Assembly: GCF_000235445.1 (NCBI RefSeq)
Contig: NZ_JH378833.1
Coordinates: 128,435-192,434, forward strand
Length of the DNA stretch: 64,000 bases
Reading direction: 5' to 3'
DNA from: Johnsonella ignava ATCC 51276
Lineage (GTDB): Bacteria; Bacillota; Clostridia; Lachnospirales; Lachnospiraceae
Shown here: piece after piece, positions 61,346 to 64,000 of the stretch
How the letters are laid out: each line of letters opens with the position of its first letter
Position numbering within the stretch: position 1 is the first letter of the stretch
The notes under the pieces: generated by a model
Databases searched by the model: none
Told to the model about the DNA's origin: nothing
The model's input: the letters and a program-made list of their open reading frames with translations, nothing else
Translations under genes and position numbers: made by a program

Positions 61346-63691
61346 ATGAATAATACAAAAAATAACGCTGCAGATACATTTATGATGAAGCTTGCCTCAT
61401 TTATAGTTAATAAAAGGGCTGCTTTTTTAGTTTTTTTTACAATTGCATGTATATACTGCATTACCTGTATTTCAAAAGTAGAGATTATAAACGAACTTAC
61501 AGAATATCTGCCTGAGAGTGCACAGACAAAACAGGGCATTGATATTATGGACAGTGAATTTACTACACTTGGCAGTGCAAAAATACTTGTAGCCAATATC
61601 ACATATGAAAAAGCTTTATTGCTCTCTAAAGAAATCAAAAATATAGACGGCATCTCATCCGTTAAATTTTATGACAGAGACGATAAGGACTATGATAAAA
61701 AGGAAATAAGTGATTATTACAAAGATGCATCAGCACTTTTTACACTGACATTTGATGAAGCTGAAGATACTCCGCTTTCCCAAAAAGCGATAGCCTCTGT
61801 CAGAAAACTTCTATCAGACTATGATGCATATGTCTACACAACAGTTGACAAAGATGATGCTGCAAGTTTAAAAAATGACATGAAGCTTATATTGGTACTT
61901 GTAGCATTTATTATACTGATGGTACTTTTATTTACTTCAAATACCTATATGGAGATACTTATATTTCTTATAGTATTTGTAGTATCTGCAATACTTAATA
62001 TAGGTACAAATTTTATATTTAAAAATGTATCATTTGTAACCAATGCAGTTGCAACCGTACTTCAGCTTGCCATGTCAATAGATTATGCAATTATCTATTT
62101 CCACAGATTTACCGAAGAAAGGCAGCACCTTGACAGCACACATGCAGCCAAGCTGGCACTTAGCAAAGCTATAATTGAAATATCGTCAAGCAGCCTTACA
62201 ACTATATCAGGTATGCTTGCACTTATGCTTATGCAGTTTCGCATAGGCATGGACATGGGGCGTGTACTTACAAAAGCAATAGTTCTCAGTATGCTTACCG
62301 TCTTTTTACTTATGCCTGCACTTATAATACTGTTTTCAAAAGCAATAGATAAAACACGACATAAAAGCTTTGTACCGTCAATCAAACTATGGGGAAAGCT
62401 TGTAGTAAATACAAGATTTATAGTGCTTCCGATATTTGCGGCAGCACTTATAGGAGGATATATATTTTCATCAAGAGTTTCATATATATATGATGTTAAT
62501 TCAATTAAATCCGAGAAAAAAACTGAATATATAAAATCAAAGGAACGCATAGACAAAACCTTTAAAAATTCCAATGTAATGGCAGTAATAGTACCTAAAG
62601 AAGACTATTCAAAGGAAGCACAGCTTATAAAATCCCTTGAGGAAAATATACCTGAGATAGAATCCGTTACAGGTATGTCAAATATAAAGGTTGGAGCCAA
62701 TGAGGAATATACTCTTGTTGACAGCCTTAATCCTCGTGAATTTGCTGAAATCGCAGATATGGATTTAGATCAAATGAAACTTTTATTTAAGTTTTATGTT
62801 GCTGAAAACGGTCAATACGGAGCACTGCTTAAAAATATAGATGACTACCGAATACCTATAATCTCCCTTATAGATTTTATACATGAACAGAAAGAAAAAC
62901 GTGCATTTGAACTTAGTGATGATATCTCAAAAGATATAGATAAAATATATAATGATGTAAGTGATGCAAGAAAACAGCTTGAGGGAGAAAAATATTCAAG
63001 GATTATATTCCTGCTTAATACGCCTGTTGAGGGTACTGAAAGCTTCGCCTCTGCCGACCGTGTTAAAGAGACAGTTTCAAAATATTATAATGAAAGCTAT
63101 GTTGTAGGCGATGTTACAAGTAATGAGGAATTAAGCACTTCATTTAAAACTGACAATGTTAAAATAAGTATACTTACAGCACTTTTTGTCGGTATGGTAC
63201 TTTTATTTACATTCCAGTCAGCAGGACTTCCGTTCATGCTTATACTTACAATACAGGGAAGTATATGGATAAATTTCTCTATCCCCTACCTTTCAGGCTC
63301 AAACCTGTTTTTCTTAAGCTATCTTATAGTAAGTGCCATACAGATGGGTGCCACCATAGATTATGCCATAGTTATAACAGGGCGTTACCTTGAACTTAGG
63401 AAAACCATGCCCGATAAAAAAGAGGCTGCCATAGAAGCGCTTAATCAGGGATTTCCTACTATAATAACATCAGGAACCATTATGGTGTGTTCCGGATTTT
63501 TAATAGGGAAGATAACCTCAAATGCCACAATAGCTTCTCTTGGAAAGACCCTCGGCATGGGAGCTATGATTTCAATAATACTTGTAATGAGTGTACTTCC
63601 TCAAATACTTATAGTATTTGATAAACTTATAGATCTCTCCCATTTTGTGAAAGGAGGAAAAACAGATGAAGATTTTGAAACTCAGGAATAA
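61346..63691 (+). CDS. MMPL/RND-superfamily exporter
   Basis: About 781 residues with twelve membrane helices in two halves. Each half has a first helix, an external domain and a bundle of five or six helices: half 1 with LQLAMSIDYAIIYFHRFTEER, half 2 with IQMGATIDYAIVITGRYLELR (the conserved helix-4 Asp-Tyr pair, DYA, used for proton coupling). Proteins of this type export lipids, siderophores or drugs. Start ATG 61346 with GAGG 9 nt upstream; an ATG at 61331 overlaps the ribosome site. The next gene begins inside its last codons, so a two-gene or longer operon under TetR control is likely. Confidence 0.92.
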   Translation: MNNTKNNAADTFMMKLASFIVNKRAAFLVFFTIACIYCITCISKVEIINELTEYLPESAQTKQGIDIMDSEFTTLGSAKILVANITYEKALLLSKEIKNIDGISSVKFYDRDDKDYDKKEISDYYKDASALFTLTFDEAEDTPLSQKAIASVRKLLSDYDAYVYTTVDKDDAASLKNDMKLILVLVAFIILMVLLFTSNTYMEILIFLIVFVVSAILNIGTNFIFKNVSFVTNAVATVLQLAMSIDYAIIYFHRFTEERQHLDSTHAAKLALSKAIIEISSSSLTTISGMLALMLMQFRIGMDMGRVLTKAIVLSMLTVFLLMPALIILFSKAIDKTRHKSFVPSIKLWGKLVVNTRFIVLPIFAAALIGGYIFSSRVSYIYDVNSIKSEKKTEYIKSKERIDKTFKNSNVMAVIVPKEDYSKEAQLIKSLEENIPEIESVTGMSNIKVGANEEYTLVDSLNPREFAEIADMDLDQMKLLFKFYVAENGQYGALLKNIDDYRIPIISLIDFIHEQKEKRAFELSDDISKDIDKIYNDVSDARKQLEGEKYSRIIFLLNTPVEGTESFASADRVKETVSKYYNESYVVGDVTSNEELSTSFKTDNVKISILTALFVGMVLLFTFQSAGLPFMLILTIQGSIWINFSIPYLSGSNLFFLSYLIVSAIQMGATIDYAIVITGRYLELRKTMPDKKEAAIEALNQGFPTIITSGTIMVCSGFLIGKITSNATIASLGKTLGMGAMISIILVMSVLPQILIVFDKLIDLSHFVKGGKTDEDFETQE

Positions 63692-64000
63692 ATATACAGA
63701 TTTTATTTTTAAAAAATCCTCTAAGACTCAATATGATATTTTAGACGGCTCTAAGAATTTCATGATAAAAAAACGTATAGCAATCAGAAAAATCGCTTCA
63801 ATACTTACAGCAGCGGCAATTATATTTAAAACAGCCTTTTTACCGGTTTTATCATATGCAGCCGCTGACTTTAAGACGGATACTTCTGTAAACCTAAAGC
63901 CTTTTAGTATCATACATGGTGTATATGCCGGTACCTTTCGCAATAACTTATCAGTATATAATACTTATGCGGATATAAATTTAATGACTGATGAGGCAGG
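63666..64000 (+). CDS. Secreted or membrane protein, N-terminal part
   Basis: The gene leaves the window at the right edge; 111 residues are visible. ATG 63666 has GGAGG 8 nt upstream and overlaps the end of the exporter gene by 26 nt. It has a long basic N-terminus (MKILKLRNKYTDFIFKKSS...FMIKKRIAIRK), then a signal-like helix (IASILTAAAIIFKTAFLPVLSYAAAD) and an external part starting KTDTSVNLKPFSIIHGVYAG. Probably a partner of the exporter; no family recognised. Confidence 0.8.
   Translation, partial: MKILKLRNKYTDFIFKKSSKTQYDILDGSKNFMIKKRIAIRKIASILTAAAIIFKTAFLPVLSYAAADFKTDTSVNLKPFSIIHGVYAGTFRNNLSVYNTYADINLMTDEA

Noticed and set aside
1..64000. CRISPR arrays, tRNA or rRNA genes, prophage modules
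   Set aside because: I looked for regularly spaced repeats, tRNA-like cloverleaf ends and structural phage genes and saw none.
1..64000. Other TGA-recoded genes (for example MsrA with U in GCFWG, or U in the TlpA CxxC)
   Set aside because: In those genes the redox residues are encoded by normal Cys codons; only the short gene at 15441-15596 has an in-frame TGA at a redox position.

Overview
The window is AT-rich bacterial DNA, densely coded, with most genes on the minus strand. Shine-Dalgarno sites are strong, sigma-A type promoters are easy to see, and the gene families (class III ribonucleotide reductase, [4Fe-4S] L-serine dehydratase, ChW-repeat polysaccharide deacetylase, cell-wall-binding repeats, LytTR/DUF3021 pair, DUF4491) point to an anaerobic Firmicute of the Clostridia, probably Lachnospiraceae. 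A malolactic gene pair that looks streptococcal and lies between insertion sequences suggests a habitat shared with streptococci, such as the mouth. A genus such as Lachnoanaerobaculum would fit, but that is inference.

Layout. 1-7 kb: start of potA, a lactonase-aroC operon, a YesM/YesN-type two-component pair and an exported MsrA-MsrB fusion. 7-12 kb: a frameshifted cell-wall-binding-repeat gene, a methyltransferase, a nucleotidyltransferase-HAD fusion of the heptose type and a cold-shock gene with a long structured leader. 12.7-18 kb: a redox cluster with an OmpR-type regulator, a TlpA-like thioredoxin lipoprotein, a CPBP membrane protease, a very short membrane protein, a histidine kinase and a polytopic 4Fe-4S protein. 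18-31 kb: DNA repair (AlkD-like, exonuclease III), nrdD-nrdG, sdaAB-sdaAA, a GH13-fold protein that lacks its catalytic residues, an ABC-F ATPase, LytTR-DUF3021 and an unknown protein made of two related halves. 31-38 kb: deacetylase, PadR plus a three-part flavoprotein, and an FMN-binding lipoprotein with an FtsX-type permease. 38-46.4 kb: an accessory island with an IS1380-family element, mleP-mleS, an IS66-family element whose transposase carries an in-frame amber codon, and a second, truncated IS1380-type end. 46.4-59 kb: two peptide/nickel-type ABC transporters separated by small unknown genes. 59-64 kb: an M18 aminopeptidase, a TetR regulator divergent from an MMPL/RND exporter, and the start of a secreted protein.

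Main discovery. At 15441-15596 (minus) a short ORF appears to stop at TGA, but reading through it gives a perfect small-protein ending in which TGA sits at the first position of a C-x-x-C motif (U-L-E-C-I-G-I-G, then TAA). A hairpin with a GGUU apical loop begins 18 nt after the UGA, as expected of a bacterial SECIS. I read this as an unannotated membrane selenoprotein with a UxxC motif. Its neighbours (4Fe-4S membrane protein, TlpA lipoprotein, two-component system, and an exported MsrAB 7 kb away) suggest a pathway that carries electrons across the membrane to repair oxidised methionine outside the cell.

Other recurring themes: two exported-protein genes are each out of frame by exactly one A in an A7 tract (possible contingency loci or sequencing errors), and two copies of a roughly 98-bp palindromic repeat lie just upstream of minus-strand genes.
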